In this document: piece after piece, positions 12,641 through 26,340 of the stretch
How positions within the stretch are numbered: the stretch's first letter is position 1
Layout: every line of letters starts with the position of its first letter
Assembly: GCF_040412425.1 (NCBI RefSeq)
Contig: NC_089742.1
Span: 72,766,271-72,830,270, forward strand
Direction of reading: 5' to 3'
Length of the DNA stretch: 64,000 nt
Source of the DNA: Macrobrachium rosenbergii
Taxonomy: Eukaryota; Arthropoda; Malacostraca; Decapoda; Palaemonidae
Program-made: the position numbers and the translations under genes
The notes under the pieces: generated by a model
What the model was told of the DNA's origin: nothing
Seen by the model: only the letters and a program-made list of their open reading frames with translations
Database searches by the model: none

Positions 12641-13739
12641 CGAAAATTATATTCACTGGATGAACATAGCATAGGACAGTATGACCTACCAAAAATGAAA
12701 TTACAAAAGTACTGACATGCAGTTCAAAAACTACCAGAGCAACTGGAATACTTATGGACCCTACATAATTCAACAGGATCAGACACACCACTATTACTCT
12801 CACCAAATGATGATAATGCACAAGTTGGTTGACGTGGGCACTAACCTTTACCAAATAAATCTTTTGGAAAACAAATTGATTACAAGACTGTAGACAGCTG
12901 AGTGGTGGCAAAGGGCAAGCACCATTGTCCAAAGACATGCCTTGATTCCCTGGCAGCAATGAAAGCCTAATGATGCATGGCAGTCTTTAAGGCAGGATAC
13001 AGGCAGAAGGCAGCTCCAACACCTCACTCAGGGGGGACTCCAAAAAAGTCGATCACTATGAGGGGAAATGCAATCCTTACGCATAATATACTTGGTCAAG
13101 CACCTAACTGACGACATAAGTAAATTCACATCTTTTAAGTTTACCGATCTGTTTCTCCTGAGCCAAATAGGGAGCATTAAAAGTAGGAACAGAAGGAGTG
13201 AAAGGGAAATAACACCGGAAGAAGAAAAAATAGATAGAGTACACTTATGACCAGACGTTAACTGATTGTCTAAGTAAACTAATGGCCTCTTATATCAGAA
13301 ACATCTTCCTGTAACACAAAATTATTCTTGCTTATCAGGCCACTCCTTACATTCTCACAAGAAGAAGAAAAAAAATTAAATCATATTCATGACCCGTATT
13401 GGTAACACCAGCGTGACCACCATGCCTGACCGAATACATTTGATTTACAAAAACGTGTTTAACAGAACCTAATGTTTCTATCTCTTCTTTCTGTATGTGA
13501 CATAATGCAAAACAGAAAACAAGCACAATAAAATACAGGAGAAAAACAGCCAGAAAGTGTCAAAATTATTACAGCTGATTCACACCATATGCACAGTCAC
13601 AGCATGAAGAAACCTGACAGGAACATCAGCATTCCAATGACACCTGTTAGGAAACAAGAGGTGATTACACACAGTCCATCAGGATCAGGCAGGCGTTATT
13701 ATTTTGTTTATTTGGATGCTGATTGTACCTAACAGCACA
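12641..13739. other. No recognisable gene; possible LINE downstream region
   Basis: No motif-bearing ORF was found on either strand. It lies on the 3' side of the decayed LINE and may include its 3' end, but I see no poly-A tail or target duplication that would prove it. Confidence 0.3.
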
Positions 13740-14500
13740 GAGATGTAAGCCAACTTTAACAGTTTTTAAGATGCATCCCAAATAATATCATTTCTTAAGC
13801 ATTCCATGCCTCCAAGCAGTGTCCTATGATGCTGCCTTGATGAGAATACTTCATGGATGGATGATTCAAGGCATATGGAAACAGCAGTGGTTGAATGTAA
13901 ATGGCAAAAACACACTGAACATGTAACAAGAAGTCTTTATTCACTGGGAAACACTCAAGTCTTACACTGACCTTCTTGTCAGATATCTTGCTCAAAAAAG
14001 ATGTCAGTGCTATAGGACGGTAACCAGCAGCTAGAAGCTTATCCTTTCTTGGCTTATAAAGTCTATGGTAAAGGTTAGTTCCCATGCTGCTGAACAGGTG
14101 TGGTCATGAAAAAACTTAGTTTTTCTGTAAACATGTTCAATCCATGCATATGGGATATCATCAGGACCAGGGGCTGTGTCACTGCAGATTCTTAAAGCAG
14201 CATTAAAATCACTTTCAATAAAGGGGACATTGCATGAGTATCAATCTGTTGATAAATTAAGACTTCTGTTCTTCTTTCTGATGATATGGGTGACCTTACC
14301 TGATTCTGTGATATTCTTGCAAAATATACAGTTATGGCATTACTTACCTCTGTAGCATTGGTAATAAACTGGTTGCTGACTCTCAAAGCTGGAGTAGCAT
14401 TTGTTATGAATTTTCCAGCTACTTTTTTATTTTCTTCCAGACTGAAGATGGTGGGGTTCAACAGTTTCTGGAGGAAACAAAGGATAACCATGACTGATGT
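13740..14500 (-). pseudogene. Decayed Jockey-like LINE reverse transcriptase
   Basis: The minus-strand reading, spread over frames, gives DTAPGPDDIPYAW, then KPRKDKLLAAGYRPIALTS with FLSKISDKKVSVRLE, and further on a broken KA..DTAWRHGMLK. These are the early reverse transcriptase blocks of Jockey/I-type non-LTR retrotransposons (TAPGPD, YRPIALTS, K-YDT-W). The YxDD block was not found. Upstream, GRKIKKVAGKF and FARISQNQ fit the linker before the reverse transcriptase. Several stops and frame changes are present, so it is inactive. The endonuclease half is not recognisable to the right. Confidence 0.65.
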
Positions 14501-17318
14501 TGACCTTCTCTAATTGCATGGCAAAGTTGAGCTCCACACTTTTTTGTAAACATGCCTACTTCTTACTGCATTGTGCACTGTCTTTTTATCATGTTAATGT
14601 TTGTCTTACTGCTCAATTCCGGTGATTACCACGATATTATGATGGATACTGGAATGGCAGTAGATCCATGGGCTCACCTACTGTCTGAAAGTTTCCTACC
14701 TCTGCCTGTAGGTCACCTAATTCTTCAAATGGTCTTTTAATGTTCCATTACACAGATCAACAGCATCACCAACAGTCTGGAAGTATCCTGCCTCTACCGT
14801 AGGTCACTTGATGCTGTAAATTGCTCTCAGTCTTCTTTTTAAAAAATCCACCTTGGTGATCTTGTACAGGCAAGTTGATATTTCTGTCTGTAATTAAATG
14901 ACCACGGACACTAGTATGAGAGTCCCCAAAATTCTCTAGCTGAAGTCATCGAAACAACTGGAACTCAACAGAGAGGGGTCAATACTCAGATAACGTGCCT
15001 TTCTGAATGTGAAACTATTATTAAGGAGATATATCTTATTCTCTTTAACTGGTGCTATCATATTACCTTCAACATCAGACCGGACATCACCCACAATGGC
15101 TGCACACTATTCATATCTCTGTGAAGATGCAATGGTTGAGAAAGTTGTCACATGACATCAATCATTACCTAATTGGTCATAATATGTTGTGAGGGATATA
15201 AAAACATGCAGTACATGTCTAAGAAGTTTCAATTTGTACTCTTGTAGCTGCTCATGACATTAAAATGTACCTAAAGAATGTTCTAACAGACATAAACATT
15301 ACTTCCTCTGTGACATTCCATTTATGGGTTATACAGTGACTTGTAACAATCTACCAAGGGCATGTGGTACTGCCATCCTTCATCGTTTCCTATAAGCATA
15401 CGAGTATAGATGGCAGTCTGTGAATCATTAACTTTTATTCTTCATATTTGTCCCTGAGGCCCTGACAATTACACTGCAAGAATGAGAAAATTATTCTTCA
15501 TTTCTGGAAAGGCCTCTGTCTGGGGGCCTGCTAGAAAGATACTAAATTTTAGGGTTTGTTGAAGTCTTTTTTTTTTTTAACTGAGTCTTGGATTTTCCAT
15601 AAACCATTAAATCAAGTAGGTTTTGTGGGCACAACTGAATTGGCTTTATCCTTGTCTGTTAAGAGGAATGATAAAGATCTGCTCCAGATCCTTCAGAAGG
15701 TTTTGAAGACTCTCCTGGAGATCCTTCAGATGAGATTGAGGAACATATCTGAAATCCTTCAGATCTACTAGCTATTCCTGAAGGTACTGCTGCAGATCTT
15801 CCAGACTGATTGAGGGACCTTGATGATGGTCCAAATGAAATAAAAGGATCTGAAATTTCCTGTTAAGGAGTTGAGGACATACTGGTCATAAACTAATACG
15901 TTTCCTCATGTTTTGGGAATGGCTTGATGGCAAAGCACTAGAGTCATTGCTGGAAAACCATTTACTAAATTGAGTCTTGCTGTTTTGTGTGGTGTTTAAT
16001 GAATAATGTCTTTTCTTCCTCACAGAACATTTGCATACAATGCATCAGGCAGATATAAGTTGTTTGCTACTTTCTTTTTTGGCTTTCAAGAAACTTATTT
16101 TTTCCATTGTTAATATTTCCCAGGACCTTTTTTTCTAAAAATACATCTTTCAAAGCTTATGAGGCAGCATGTTCACCTACACAGAAGGCACATTTCCAAC
16201 TGTTGTCATATTCTTCATGAGATTAGACAAGAGAAACACCACTAATACTATTTCTGGTGGTTTAATAATGTCAAACATCCATATCAGTAGTGGCTATGGA
16301 TACAACACTCCACTATCTTTTTTTTATGGTTCTCTGCACCTCTGTGACATTTCACTTTTTAAATACTTTGGCTCCCTGGAATAAATAGCTACTACTATAA
16401 TTATAATTTTCCACTTTCCACTATGGTATCTACATAACGTTTGTCTGCTGATTCATGAAGAGGATCTTATTCAATACATTTTGGCTTTGCTCTGTACTGG
16501 TGGCTGTCTATCTCTTGATTAGTGCAGTTGCTTATGTGAATTTATAAAAAAAATTCCAGTATATATTTGGTGTTCTGCCTACACACTGAACCACCTCCCT
16601 GTGAACTGCAAAAATATCATTCTATTCAATGTCACCTTTCTGAATTTCAAAATCAAGAATTTATCATATGATGCAGGCTCATATATTACCAGCATTATTT
16701 CTTTTTTGCTTGTTCTATCTTCATTTTCTTTATCATTCTTTCTCCTTCTAGTCCAGATGACATCTGATTTGGACTTGAGGGATGTATGGGGCAATCTTAG
16801 CTGACACCAAACCCTTTACTTTAACCTGTGCCATGTGATCCTTAGCCATGCCTCATGCTGTCATCTGTATGGAGGTTACATCATAAAGTCCAAGGGTATC
16901 AGAGTTTACATACTTTATGAAATATCCATTATTAAATAAAAAAAAAGAAGGATTTGCTTGAAAATCTTGAAAAGATACCACAAACTTTTCATGGAGTTTC
17001 ATTCTCCACCAATGGCACAAATAAGAACTGAAACACAAATGTCCATTCCCTTACCTGCCCCAAAAGAATGGCAACAACATGACAGAGTAGACTCAAGAAC
17101 TAGCCAAACATGCTTGATAAGACAGATCATTACATGAATGCAATCATTCCTACTCTAATCACTGTTGCAGGTAAACCAGACAGAATGCCCAGAGTCCTAA
17201 GCCAAGGCACCACAACTCCTGGAATCCATAGACCAGTTCTACAAGATAGTCTCCCCCCATTCCCTTCAGATATCAACATGACTAGCATATTGATACTTTG
17301 GGTCCAAACACTGGGTAG
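14501..17318. other. No recognisable gene
   Basis: AT-rich sequence without motif-bearing ORFs. A short stretch at 15670-15810 repeats (A)GATC(C/T)TTCAGA words several times, which may be a degenerate short tandem repeat. Otherwise I see nothing. Confidence 0.35.
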
Positions 17319-19684
17319 TTAACCCTTAAACGCCGAAGCCCTATTTACAAAAACGTCTCCCGTATGCCGGCGGCGTTCGGGAGCTAGCGCTGAAGCAGAA
17401 AAAAAGTTTTTTTCAAAAAATCACAGCACGCTTAGTTTTTAAGATCAAGAGTTCATTTTTGGCTCCTTTTTTTCTCATTGCCTGAAGTTTAGTATGCAAC
17501 CATCAGAAATGAAAAAAATATCATTATCATATATAAATATTGGAATATATGACAGCAAAAAAAAAAAAACTTGTATATAATTGTATACAAATCGCGCTGT
17601 AAGCAAAACGGTTAAAGCTAATGAGTTAATTTTTTTTAGTTGTATTGTACACTAAATTGCGATGATTTTGGTATATAACAGATTGTAAAACGATTAAAGC
17701 AACACAGAGAAAATGTTATCACAAAATGATGCATGAATTCGTAACGGGCGGACGTAAAAAAAAGTTTTTTAAAAAATTCACCATAAATCGAAATATTGTG
17801 CTAGAGACTTTCCAATTGTTTCAAAATGAAGGAAATTAATTGAATATTACTAGACTGTAAGTTTTTTAGCTTACAATTGCATTTTTTTACCATTTCGATC
17901 GAGTTAAAGTTGACCGAAGGTTGATTTTTTTCTATTTATCGTGATTTATATGAAAATATTTCAAAAATGGTAAAAGCTAAAAGCATGATTTATTTTTTGT
18001 TGTATTCTACATGAAATTGCGCATATTTTGATGTATAACACTTTATGTAACGAATAATATAAAACGGTGAAAAAATTACGACAAGGTGACTCAAGAAATG
18101 CTAGGATTTTTAGCGGAGTTCGCGTGCGGATGGAAGGAAAAAGTTTTTTTCGAAAATTCACCATAAATCGAAATATTGTGCCAGAGACTTTCCATTTGTT
18201 GCAAAAAATGAAGGTTGGATTTATTTGAAAATATTTCAAAATGGGCTAAAAGCATGATTTATTTTTGATTATAACACTTTACGTAACGAATAATATAAAA
18301 CGGTGAAAAATTACAACAAGGTGACTCAAGAAATGCTAGGATTTTTAGCGGAGTTCGCGACGGATGGAAGGAAAAAAATTTTTTCGAAATATTGTGCCGC
18401 AAACCCTTTACTAGAATAAAATGTAAGACTTTCCGTTTGTTTGATTGATTGTTACTAGAATGTAAGAACGATTGCGTTTTCGAGCATTTCAATCGAGTTA
18501 AAGTTGACCGAAGGTTGATTTTTTCTATTTATTGTTATTTATATGAAAATATTTCAAAAATGGTAAAAGCTAAAAGCATGATTTATTTTTAGTTGTATTC
18601 TACATGAAATTGCGCACATTTTGATGTATAACACTTTATGTAACGAATAATATAAAACGGCGAAAAAATTACGACAATGTGACTCAAGAAATGCTAGGAT
18701 TTTTTGCGGAGCGAAGGAAAAAGTTTTTTTCAAAAATTCACCATAAATCGAAATATTGTGCTGGAGACTTTCCGTTTGTTGCAGAATAAAGGTAAATGAT
18801 TGATTGTTACTAGAATGTAAGAATTTTGGCTTACAATTGCGTTTTTCGAGCATTTCGGTCGAGTCAAACTTGACTGAATGTTAAAATTTTGTCAGTTATC
18901 GTGATTTAAATGAAAATATTTCAAAACTGTTAAAAGCTAAAAGAATGATTTATTTTTTGTTGTATTCTACATGAAATTGCGCACATTTTGATGTATAACA
19001 CTTTATGTAACAAATAATATAAAATGGCGAAAAAATTACGACAAGGTGACTCAAGAAATGCCAGGATTTTCAGCGAAGGAAAAAGTTTTTTAAAAAATTT
19101 ACGGATGCCCCTCAGGACACCCCGATGCTTCCTAGGGGTCGTAAAAGGCACGGGATGTGGTCCTTGGTCGCCTTCGGTCACACGTGGGCGAACAACACGG
19201 CGCTGAGAAGCTGGGTCACTTTGGCTGCTGGGTCCTTCTCCAGCATCCCAGTCTAAAACTCGTCTCACACGCTCACTACTGACAGGCAGTATGCGCCTTT
19301 CACGGTCCTAATGGCTTTGAGGCATCTCTGCAAACGTCCTGTTGCAGCACAAATACGCAAACACTCGCCAAAGTTCTGCAAAACACGGATGCGTCAAAAA
19401 ATCAATCTCGCACGGGCCGATGCTGATGCTGTCTGGTACGAGAAGGAGGGAATTCGCGCATGTGTGTCTGGGTGACGCTTATAAACAAAACAACAGCTTG
19501 ATCCGTGAACTCCCAGCATCCCTCAAGGCGCGTGATTTGAAACCTTCCGCAAACTAGGCCTATAATTATTTTTCCGCGAATATTTAAAAAAAGCATTTAT
19601 AGTCAACGTATGGTACATCCACTTGACATCCAACAGACAATTTTCGTCAACGTATGGTACGTCCATTAGGCGTTTAAGGGTTAA
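17319..19684 (+). mobile_element. TTAA-flanked element with internal satellite array, copy 1
   Basis: The element is bounded by TTAA on both sides and by inverted ends CCCTTAAACGCC / GGCGTTTAAGGG. The left subterminal block (GCCGGCGGCGTTCGG near 17366) differs from the right one (two GTCAACGTATGGTAC(A/G)TCCA motifs at 19598-19663). Between them are degenerate tandem units that share TTCACCATAAATCGAAATAT, ACTTTATGTAACGA and CATTTCGGTCGAGT. An extra block at 19095-19300 is absent from copy 2. No transposase is encoded. TTAA duplications and CCC-type ends fit non-autonomous piggyBac-superfamily elements. Confidence 0.7.
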
Positions 19685-22600
19685 CAAGACAATTACAGCT
19701 CCCACTACTGACTCTGAATATGAACTCCAATCCCAGTAACAGTATCCTTTCTCAATAATCAAGACGGTGAAAAAAGTCGAGAGAGGCTGGACAGCAAGAT
19801 GAAGGAAAGAAAGGCAAATTAAATGGAGTAAAAGGATTTCAAGATGCAACTGGGGTACAGTATTTCAACTGAATTAAAATGTAGTAGTTGGACAGAAAAA
19901 TGGGAGAAAGCTGAAATATGAAAGAGGTTGAGATAATAATGAAAGAGTGTATATAGAGAGATTTAAATTTGAACTAGGGGAAAAGAAATTCCCATGGTAC
20001 AAGAGCCATCTCACACGTCATGCATCTTCAATTACTCAGCAGATTCCTCCTAGCCTAGTAAAAATGAAAATATTTCATACCTAATGGAATAATGTATTAC
20101 ATATGCTAGAGTTATCTCACAGTGGAACATCTGTGACAAAGCAGATGACATTTCATACTTAAGTGGAATAATCCACTGACTACACTTGAGTTATTGCATA
20201 GTGAAATGAATATAAGGATTGACACTCTCCTGTTTGAACCTTTCACACACTTTAGTCATTCATTCGGTTTTACTTGCAGTTAACTATTACACTTGTGTTA
20301 AAAAGTATTGTTACATGTGAAAGCATCACTGTTTGCTCATCTTGCAATCATGTGCTTAAAAAGAGCAGCTGCATGAATCCACATACTGTATTGCATTAAC
20401 AAATGTATATACTGTACATAGTTCCTTCCATGTTTCTTCTTTCATTAAGTGCATGTGCTCTGAATTTCTAAGATTTGGGGTTACATTAAGCTTAATTGCA
20501 CTCGTATGTTTATTAAAACAGGAAACTACTGTTAAACATATAAAAGCAATTCCTTAAGTAAGTTTTTTTAAGTGATTTTGCCATGGTTCTTGACTTCTTT
20601 CATGTGACCACTGTCATCCTATGGGTAAGACTACACAAAATATACAGTATATTTTTGAAAAACGGTTTAGTATTTTACTTGACATGTACATATTTAATGC
20701 ACTGATGTGTATATTTTGCAGTCTTCAAGGTAAGAGTAGACACAATTATTATACAAGGTATTTAATCCTGTTCCAAGATTTTTTTATTGATATCTATTTG
20801 AAGCAATGTTGTGCTGTATGTACAGTACTAATTTTAGTTTGTGTATGTGTGCATATCTATATGTACACGTATCGCAGTAAAATATTTTGATTAGATAATA
20901 ATTTTAAATAATAATACAGTACAGTACTGTACTTTGGGCAGAACAGTAATTAAGTGTTACACACAAATGTATTTTCCAATCTGTGCAAGATATAGGTACA
21001 AATATACATCTTGTGAAGGTAAGCTATGAACTAAGTACAATGCGTGTACTTGCCTTTCTCTCTCTATTAAAAAAAAATTTTTATAAATAATTTTGGGTTA
21101 CCTTAGTTAAACAAGAAACACAGAAATGTTTATAGCTTTTTATGCTGCATGAGTTTTATGTGTTTACATATCATGCTAGTCTGTTTTTAGTGTAACTTGA
21201 GAAGCAATTCATTTTACAAAAATATCTCTGAAACTTAATAATGCATAAATTAATATTTTAAATGGAATGATAATTACAAAATAGCATTTAAGACAGGCTA
21301 TTAAATATTTTATATAGAATTACTTTACACTGTGAGTTTTGTTAGTTGACCCCAAGGTGTTGTGCAAGTTATATTCTTAGCTGATTTTATTATTTATCAA
21401 GTGGTGACACTCTAGCTGTCTGTTAAGTTATGCTTCCACTATATAAAATATTCCACTGTGAAGCCACATAACTTCATTATGACATTCTCTTATTGAGGCA
21501 GAAACCCAAGAAGGAAGATTCATCTGCAGAACTTAGACACAGTTGCATTCAAGATGACCGTACCACCCTGTACTGAACCAGTCAGCAACAATGCTATCCC
21601 AGGCATCATCGATCATATCAGGTTTAACCCTCTGAGACTGAGATTCTTGTGACGTGATTATCCTATTCCCAACCTTTGTGACTCCAATAATGGAAATGAC
21701 GTCTTCAGCTAACTTTGTGTCATTTTTAAATAAATTTCTGTCATTTTCCATTTTTAAACAAACTACAACATAGTACAGGTATTCATATTCAAAGTGACTT
21801 ACAAAACAAAATAAAATTCATAACAAGCAATTAAAGAAAAGCACTGATCTACCCACAATTGCCCACTATGTGCTCTCACAAACAAATTTTGGAATTCCCA
21901 AACCTCAAGGGGTTAAGATGGAGGAATGAAGAACCAGAAAAGGTATGACAGATCCATGGCCATCCCGTAAAACAGTTCCACAGTCTGATCAATGGCTATG
22001 CCACTTTAAAACAAATACAATGTTAGCTTGAACTGTTACTTACAAAAGTAATGCACAAAAATATTATTCTTCTCATCAGCTTTCTGTGAACTATAGTTAT
22101 ATGCTATCTTGATTCATTTATTTGGTTTTCATAAAAAGACTGAGCTTAGGATCAGATGCGAGATATTTTTGACAAGCAACCTGATACCAATTACATATTC
22201 ACAATGTCAAAGCCCATAAGCATATTTCCAAGCAAAATCAATATCTGCATGAAGGCCTTATATTGTATGAGATAATCTGACATGGCAGCATTTGTCCATG
22301 CACTGACTAAAAAGTTCTCTATTAACTCAGCACTATTATCCTGTGATATACTAAGTGGCAAAACTTTCCTTTCATGATTTTACAGTGAATATTTTTACCC
22401 TCTTGATAAAGGCTACAAAAAACGTTACTCTGAGAATACACTTCAGCTGTGTGGTATGACACTAATGGACCACACTAAACGCCAATGGCTCATACATCAT
22501 CACTGATATGTTCCCTATTAATGATAGTATGTCTATAACATTAGAAGACTAGGAAAAAGTTGCAGAACTGGTGCAATAGTCTTATACTCTGCCTTTGGTC

Positions 22601-23250
22601 AGTCATTCTCACATATTTTATATAAGAAAATAGCCAGATGATCTTCACAATTGATACTGGATTTAGATGAAAATACTATAATTAAGGACCACACAATAAA
22701 AAAATTTAGTTAAAAAGTGCCAACTTTAACCAAAGAAAACATGGTAAAAGACGGAACATGATACATGAAAAACTGGATAAATATGGGTATTAATTTTTCC
22801 ATTATATTTATCTAAAAGATATCCACAAGCAAGTATCAAGTAAAAATTTAAAGTAACTTAGCCAATAATCTTGCTATAGTAAAAGCACTTTGCAGCTAAT
22901 CCTTGGCCACCGCACGCCATTGATTGGCTACCTCTCAAAAGGGGAATGACATCACACTAATTAACAGTCCATGTGATTACCAGTACGGATTTGACTCCGT
23001 TCAGTAATGTTGAGCTCCATGCATGAATGATGACACCACAGATTTGAGTTCCCGGAGTTGTGAAGTCTGCAACTGATATCTCCGGTAAAAGATATAATAA
23101 GTTATATAATTATGAAGATCTTGTATCATTTCGTCTGTACATTTTTTACTTTTGATCCTATGCAGCCTTAATACACAAGCATCTTTTTTTTTTTAACTGG
23201 TGTTGGCTTACATAAGTGATCCTGCAAGTCAAATGTTATCATTGTGAGAT
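19685..23250. other. No recognisable gene
   Basis: AT-rich. A 72-codon minus-strand open frame at 21533-21751 (containing DDAWDSIVADWF) might be an old coding remnant, but no family is recognised. Nothing else is supportable. Confidence 0.3.
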
Positions 23251-23500
23251 TAGGCCTACATATCAAATTCTTATATTCTCAGGTGACAGGGCATAGGCCT
23301 ACATGTCAATTTCTTATATTTTGAAGCAATGGCAGCACATAGACCTACATGTCAATTTCTGATATTTTGAAGCAATGACAGCGCATAGGCCTACACATCA
23401 ATTTCTTATATTTTGAGGTAATGACAGGGCATGGGCCTACACATCAAATTATTATATTTTGAGACAATGACAGGGCGTAGGCCTATACATCAGCTTCTTA
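23251..23500. repeat. Minisatellite, about six units of 43-47 bp
   Basis: Units start with AGGCCTACA(T/C) near 23252, 23295, 23341, 23387, 23432 and 23479. They continue with TCAA(A/T)TTCTTATATTTTGA and (G/A)CAATG(G/A)CAG. The units are moderately diverged. Confidence 0.8.
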
Positions 23501-23629
23501 CTGCAAATAGTTTTCTACCTGTCTGTTGGAAATAGAGTAGCTTTTAACTAATATAGTAGCTCCGACCCCACGACATACATGGACTGCCACTACATACATG
23601 GACCACCACTACATCGTGGTCCAGCATTC

Positions 23630-23998
23630 AAGGGTTCAGTTAGTTGCAGATTTTTCTGTGGACCATAAATCCAAATAAATTGTGGAAAATTCACTAATTG
23701 CGGATTTTTTCGTAAACCAATATTCGTTAATTCCTGTATTTTCATGTCACTTTCATAACTAAATAAATTTTTTATGATAAAAAATGATTTACTGATTTTC
23801 AAATATTAATATTAATGAAAACACAGCAAAATATCAATAAAATGTATTTTTTTAATGCATATTTAAATATTCAATATACCTTATGTTAAAGTCAAATCCC
23901 TCAAAATCACAAAACAGCTGTTTTCTGATTCATTTTACCAATGTAAACATACCTCAGTTCATCCCCACTCTCTCTCTCTCTCAGTACTGTACACATCC
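23630..23998. repeat. Partial MITE-like repeat and fragment of the dispersed repeat
   Basis: The left part (GTGGAAAATTCACTAATTGCGG, TTCATGTCACTTTCAT) resembles the subterminal region of the 26618 element family and, in reverse complement, 29340-29580. The right part (AAATCCCTCAAAATCACAAA) matches dispersed repeat copy A. The TTAA element copy 2 begins immediately after. Confidence 0.45.
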
Positions 23999-23999
23999 T

Positions 24000-26161
24000 T
24001 TAACCCTTTAACGCCAAAGCCCTATTTACAAAAACGTCTCCCATATGCCGGCGGCGTTCGGTGAGTTAGCACCGAAGCGGAAAAAAAGTTTTTTCAAAAA
24101 TCACAGCACGCTTAGTTTTTAAGATTAAGAGTTCATTTTTGGCTCATTTTTTTGTCATTGCCTGAAGTTTAGTATGCAACCATCAGAAATGAAAAAATAT
24201 CATTATCATATATAAATATTGGAATATATGACAGCGAAAAAAAACGTATATAATTGTATACAAATCGCTGTAAGCAAAACGGTTAAAGCTAATGACTTAA
24301 TTTTTTTAGTTGTATTGTACACTAAATTGCGATGATTTTGGTATATAACAAATTTTAAAACGATCAAAGCAACACAGAAGAAATATTATCACAAAATGAT
24401 GCATGAATTCGTAATCTTGTGGACATAAAAATTTTTTTTTTCAAAATTCACCATAAATCGAAATATTGTGCTAGAGACTTCCCGTTTGTTGAAAAATGAA
24501 GCTAATTGATTGAATATTACTAGACTGTAAGTGTTTTACCTTACAATTGCAGTTTTCAACCATTTCGGTTGAGTTAAAGTTGACCAAAAGTTGAATTTTT
24601 TCTATTTATCGTGATTTATACGAAAATATTTCAAAACTGATAAAAGCTACAACCATGAGTTATTTTTTGTTGTATTGTAAATGAAATTGCCCACATTTTC
24701 ATATATAAAACTTTATGTAACGACTAATATAAAACGGTGCAAATATTACGACACGAGACGAAAGAATTTCTGAGATGTTCGGCCGAGTTACTGCGCAGAC
24801 GTAAGGAAAATGTTCTTTTAAAAATTCACCATAAATCGAAATATTGTGCTAGAGACTTCCAATTTATTGCAAAATGAAGGTAAACGATTGAATATTACTA
24901 GAATGTAAGAGTTTTAGCTTACAATTGTGTTTTTTACCATTTCGGTTGAGTTAAAGTTGACTGAAGGTTGAAATTTTGGCAGTTATCGTGATTTATGTGA
25001 AAATATTTCAAAACTGATAAAAGCTACAACCATGAGCTAATTTCTGTTGTATTCTACATGAAATTGCACACATTTTCATATATAGAAGTTTATGTAACGA
25101 CTAATGTAAAACGATGCAAACATTACGACAACATGCCGAAAGAATTTCTGAGATGTTCGCCGAGTTACTGGCAGCGCAGACATAAGGAAAAAAATTTTTT
25201 TTCAGAAATTCACCATAAATCGAAATATTGTGCTAGAGACTTCCAGTTTGTTGCGAAATGAAGGTACATGATTGAATATTACTAGAATGTAAGAGTTTTA
25301 GCTTATAATTGCGTTTTTTACCATTTCGGTCAAGTTAAAGTTGACGAAGCTTGAAATTTTGGCAGTTATCGTGATTTATATGAAAATATTTCAAAACTGA
25401 TAAAAGCTACAACCATGAGTTATTTTCTATTGTATTCTACATGAAATTGCGCACATTTCCATATATAAAACTTTATGTATCGACTAATATAAAACAGTGC
25501 AAACATTACGACAACGTGATTTAAAGAATTTCTGGCGCTGGACGTAAGGAAAAAGTTTTTTAAAAAATTCACCATAAATCGAAATATTGTGCTAGAGACT
25601 TCCAATTAGTTACAAAATGAAGGTAAATGATTGAATATTACTAGAATGTAAGAGTTTTAGCTTACATTTGCGTTTTTTTACCATTTCGGTCGAGTCAAAG
25701 TTGACCGAAGGTTGAAATTTTGGCAGTTATCGTGAAGCTACAACCATGAGTTATTTTCTGTTGTATTGTACCTGAAATTGCGCACATTTTCATATATAAA
25801 ACTTTATGTAATGGCTAATATAGAAAATTGCAAAAATTACGACAAAATGATGAAAGAATTTCTGAAATTTTCGGCCAAGTTACCTGGCGACGGGCGTAAG
25901 AAAAAAAGTTTTTTCAAAATTCACCATAAATCGAAATATTGTGCTAGAGACTTCCAATTTGTTGCAAAATGAAGGTACATGATTTAATATTACTAGAATG
26001 TAAGAGTTTTAGCTTACAATTGCGTTTTTCAACCATTTCGGTCGAGTCAAAGTTGACCGAAGGTTGAAATTTTTTGTAGTCAACGTTTGCTACGTCCACT
26101 CGGCATTCAACAGACAATTTTAGTCGACGTTTGCTACGTCCAACAGGCGTTTAAGGGTTAA
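24000..26161 (+). mobile_element. TTAA-flanked element with internal satellite array, copy 2
   Basis: Flanked by TTAA (24000-24003 and 26158-26161), with ends CCCTTTAACGCC / GGCGTTTAAGGG. The conserved word TTCACCATAAATCGAAATAT occurs five times, near 24449, 24824, 25207, 25567 and 25918, giving a unit of about 350-385 bp. The last ~70 bp hold two copies of GTC(A/G)ACGTTTGCTACGTCCA. Same orientation as copy 1. Homology on the two flanks to separate parts of dispersed repeat copy A suggests it landed in an older repeat. Confidence 0.75.
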
Positions 26162-26259
26162 TGAAATAAACATAACAATACGAAACTAAAACTCCAAGAT
26201 GTTCACACTGCATACGTATGTACATTACAATTTTTTTTTTTGCTTTGTCTGATTTAATG

Positions 26260-26340
26260 TACCATTTTTATTACAAGTTTAGTTGATTCTAAGTATGATT
26301 AACACAGACAACAGTACACAAGAGAATATTTTATCACTGT
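26260..26340. repeat. Fragment of dispersed repeat A
   Basis: GTTTAGTTGATTCTAAGTATGATTA and ACAGTACACAAGAGA-type words match 7606-7660. Confidence 0.45.

Noticed and set aside
17319..19684. Interpretation as ordinary genomic satellite DNA
   Set aside because: Fixed unique ends, inverted termini and TTAA flanks in three separate places argue for discrete mobile units.
21533..21751. 72-codon minus-strand open frame as a real gene
   Set aside because: The DDAWDSIVADWF segment looks coding-like, but no splice context, family or conservation can be shown.
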